Shown here in pieces: positions 34,038-35,973 of a stretch of 35,973 nt of DNA. The translations under genes were made by a program, and so were the position numbers. The stretch lies in assembly GCA_016213265.1 (NCBI GenBank), contig JACRBA010000099.1:1-35973 (forward strand). Reading direction: 5' to 3'. Position 1 is the stretch's first letter. Each line of letters begins with the position of its first letter. The notes below the pieces were generated by a model, which saw only the letters and a program-made list of their open reading frames with translations, was not told the origin of the DNA and searched no databases. Origin of the DNA: Burkholderiales bacterium (lineage in GTDB: Bacteria > Pseudomonadota > Gammaproteobacteria > Burkholderiales > Burkholderiaceae_C).

Positions 34038-35645
34038 TCAGGAACGGGAAGCCGCGCTCGCCCAGGCCAGGTGCGAGGCCGCCGGTGCCCGCGGGGAAGG
34101 CGCCGACGAGCCGGTGCCGAGCCGGAAGAACGACACCATGCCCAGCAACTCGCCGCCCTGCCCGCTCATCTCGCTGGCCGTCGCCGCGAGTTCCTCGCTC
34201 GCACCGGCCATCTGCTGCGTGGCATGCGCCAGGTGTTCCATGGCGGCGTTGATCTGGTCGGCCGCGCCGGCCTGCTCGGTGGAGGCCGCCGCGATCTCCT
34301 GCACCAGCCCCGCGGTGCGCTGGACGGCGGGCGCCATCGCGCGCAGCAGCTGGCCCGCACGTTCGGCGTCGCCCACGGAGCCCACCGTGAGCTCGCCGAT
34401 CTCCTGCGCCGCCGCCTGGCTGCGCTCGGCCAGCTTGCGCACCTGGTCGGCCACGACCGCGAAGCCCTTGCCCGACTCGCCGGCCCGGGCGGCCTCGATG
34501 GCCGCGTTGAGCGCCAGCAGGTTGGTCTGGTAGGCGATGTCGTCGATGATGCGCACCTTGCCGGCGATCGACTTCATCGCCGACACGGTGCGCTCCACCG
34601 CCTCGCAGCCCTGCACCGCCTCTTGCGCCACGCCCAGGGCCGCCGCCTCGGTGGCGCGCGCGCCTTCGGAGTTGTGGGCGATGGACGCCACCATCTGCGC
34701 CATGGCCGACGAGGTCTGCTCCACGCTGGCCGACTGCTCGCTGGTGCCCTGGCTCAGGCCGTGCGCCGCGCCGCTGACCTGCTGCGAGGCCTCGGCCATG
34801 CGGTGCGCCGCGCTGCGCACGTCGCCGATCACGCCCCGCAGGTTCACGCTCACCTGCCGCAGGGCCGCCTGCAGACGGCCGATCTCGTCATCGCGCCGCG
34901 CGGGCAGGGCCCGACCCATGTCGCACCCCGCCATGGCCAGCGCCGCCAGCGAGGCCTCGTGCAGCGGCCGCAGCAGGCCGGCATGCATGCGCCACCAGAA
35001 GGCGAAGGTGGCCAGCACGGATGCACCCGCCACGGCGGCCACGGCCCAGCACAGCAGTCGCTGGTCACCCTGGGCCTGCTGCCAGGCGGCGGCCGCGATG
35101 GCGCTCGTCACCGCGCTTTGCACCAGCGAGAAGGCCGCCACCTGCGTGCCCAGGCCGGGCGAGATCAGGCGTTCGAGCTGGCCGCGCCAACCCGTGTGCA
35201 CCAGCCGGCCCCCCCGCAGGGCGAGGCCGCGCGCGCTGCCCTCGCGCATGCGCCGATACAGCGCCTCGGCGTCGTCCACCTCGGCCCGGCTGGGCCGGGT
35301 GCGCACGGACAGGTAGCCCACCGGCCGCCCGTCGTCCACCACCGGCACCACGTTGGCCCGCACCCAGTAGTGGTCACCGTTCTTGCGCCGGTTCTTCACC
35401 AGGCCACTCCAGGGCTGGCCGGCGCGGACGGTGCGCCACAGGTCGGCGAAGGCCTGTGACGGCATGTCGGGGTGGCGCAGGATGTTCTGCGGCGCGCCGA
35501 TCAGCTCCTCACGCGAGAAGCCGCTGACCTCCACGAAGTACGGGTTGGCGTAGGTGATGTTCCCCTGCAGGTCGGTGGTGGAGACGATCGCGAGATCGTC
35601 CGCCACGGGGAACTCCTGGCCGGTCACCGGCATGTTCACGCGCAT
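34038..35645 (-). CDS. aer: Aer-like PAS chemoreceptor (energy / oxygen taxis)
   Basis: A 535-residue receptor closely similar in layout to E. coli Aer. The N-terminal FAD-binding-type PAS domain (about 15-120) has STTDLQGNITYANPYFVEVS, ILRHPDMP and WSGLVKNRRKNGDHYWVRAN. A short proximal linker, a membrane-anchoring hydrophobic hairpin (about 165-215), a HAMP-like region ending in RDDEIGRL and the coiled-coil signalling domain with QTNLLALNAAIEAARAGESG follow. Like Aer it has no periplasmic sensor; it should sense redox state from inside. AGGAG 8 bases upstream supports ATG 35645. It overlaps the preceding receptor gene by 10 bases. Aer itself usually lacks CheR-dependent adaptation, yet here it is cotranscribed with cheR and cheB. 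Confidence 0.93.
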   Translation of the reverse strand: MRVNMPVTGQEFPVADDLAIVSTTDLQGNITYANPYFVEVSGFSREELIGAPQNILRHPDMPSQAFADLWRTVRAGQPWSGLVKNRRKNGDHYWVRANVVPVVDDGRPVGYLSVRTRPSRAEVDDAEALYRRMREGSARGLALRGGRLVHTGWRGQLERLISPGLGTQVAAFSLVQSAVTSAIAAAAWQQAQGDQRLLCWAVAAVAGASVLATFAFWWRMHAGLLRPLHEASLAALAMAGCDMGRALPARRDDEIGRLQAALRQVSVNLRGVIGDVRSAAHRMAEASQQVSGAAHGLSQGTSEQSASVEQTSSAMAQMVASIAHNSEGARATEAAALGVAQEAVQGCEAVERTVSAMKSIAGKVRIIDDIAYQTNLLALNAAIEAARAGESGKGFAVVADQVRKLAERSQAAAQEIGELTVGSVGDAERAGQLLRAMAPAVQRTAGLVQEIAAASTEQAGAADQINAAMEHLAHATQQMAGASEELAATASEMSGQGGELLGMVSFFRLGTGSSAPSPRAPAASHLAWASAASRS

Positions 35646-35973
35646 GGCATCAGCTCCTGGTTGCGCTCATCGATTCGGGGCGCGGGCGCATCCGGCGGGG
35701 CGGTGCGCCCGGCCGGCGCACCGCGCCGGAAAAAGGCCATCAGCTGCTGCAGCTGGCCAGCCTGGTTGCTCAGTTCCTCGGCGGTGGCTGCCAGCTCTTC
35801 GGAAGCCGCGGCGCCCTGCTGCGTGGTCTGGTTCAGCTGGCCCATGGCCGCGTTGATCTGCCCCACCCCGCCCGCCTGCTCCTGCGACGCCGCCGCGATC
35901 TCCTGCACCAGCTCCGAGGTCTTCTGGATGCTCGGCACCATCTCGCCCAGCAGCCGCCCGGCCTGCTCGGCCA
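35636..35973 (-). CDS. Methyl-accepting chemotaxis protein, C-terminal end (truncated by window)
   Basis: The last 112 or so residues of a chemoreceptor whose 5' part lies outside the window. The visible part is signalling-domain coiled coil (SELVQEIAAASQEQAGGVGQ, TQQGAAASEELAATAEELS) followed by LMAFFRRG and a Pro-rich tail ending MPCA. The final helix is very like that of the Aer-type receptor downstream (ASEELAATASEMSGQ), so the two are probably related tandem receptors. It overlaps the next gene by 10 bases and belongs to the same operon. Confidence 0.9.
   Translation of the reverse strand, partial: AEQAGRLLGEMVPSIQKTSELVQEIAAASQEQAGGVGQINAAMGQLNQTTQQGAAASEELAATAEELSNQAGQLQQLMAFFRRGAPAGRTAPPDAPAPRIDERNQELMPCA

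Overview
The window is a very GC-rich chromosomal stretch from a motile, aerobic betaproteobacterium. It is most likely a member of the Burkholderiales, in or near the Comamonadaceae / Rubrivivax-Leptothrix group; this is inferred from protein style, the metX-metW pair and codon use, not from any marker gene. I see no rRNA, tRNA, insertion sequence, prophage or CRISPR array. Coding density is high and the genes look like ordinary chromosome rather than a recent island.

Left part (1-8443). A methyl-accepting chemotaxis protein with a sigma-28-like promoter is followed by a LysR regulator divergent from a methylmalonate-semialdehyde dehydrogenase gene (mmsA), with a perfect inverted-repeat operator between them. 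A 325-bp array of the CTTCGACARGCTCAGG repeat fills the gap to a monoacylglycerol-lipase-like hydrolase. Next come a dienoyl-CoA-isomerase-type crotonase and a CxxC AhpD-like protein divergent from an AraC regulator.

Middle (8415-21851). A secreted subtilase (S8 plus PPC domain) is followed by metX-metW, headed by a good match to a SAM-II riboswitch with a hairpin between aptamer and start codon. A TPR-GGDEF diguanylate cyclase is divergent from an ECF-like sigma factor, a transmembrane Ser/Thr kinase with a long TPR tail, and a secreted beta-lactamase-fold serine hydrolase carrying five W-rich tandem repeats. The sigma factor lacks the usual acidic region-2.2 motif and has Thr-Thr there. This suggests a phosphorylation-switched sigma factor, and it is the most interesting unit in the window. 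An orphan ParA ATPase, an alpha/beta hydrolase and a GlcG/HbpS-like protein follow.

Right part (21752-35973). Signalling dominates: a membrane PAS-GGDEF(degenerate)-EAL protein divergent from an HDOD protein (both with possible sigma-28 promoters), then dusC with an internal hexanucleotide repeat, a small conserved hypothetical and a DUF808 membrane protein. Next are two minus-strand groups: NarL-type response regulator / PAS-PAS-GGDEF-EAL / histidine kinase, coupled by 4-nt overlaps, and a chemotaxis set (partial MCP, Aer-like receptor, CheR, CheB, stand-alone NarL-type receiver). Together the genes link chemotaxis, cyclic-di-GMP turnover and two-component signalling.
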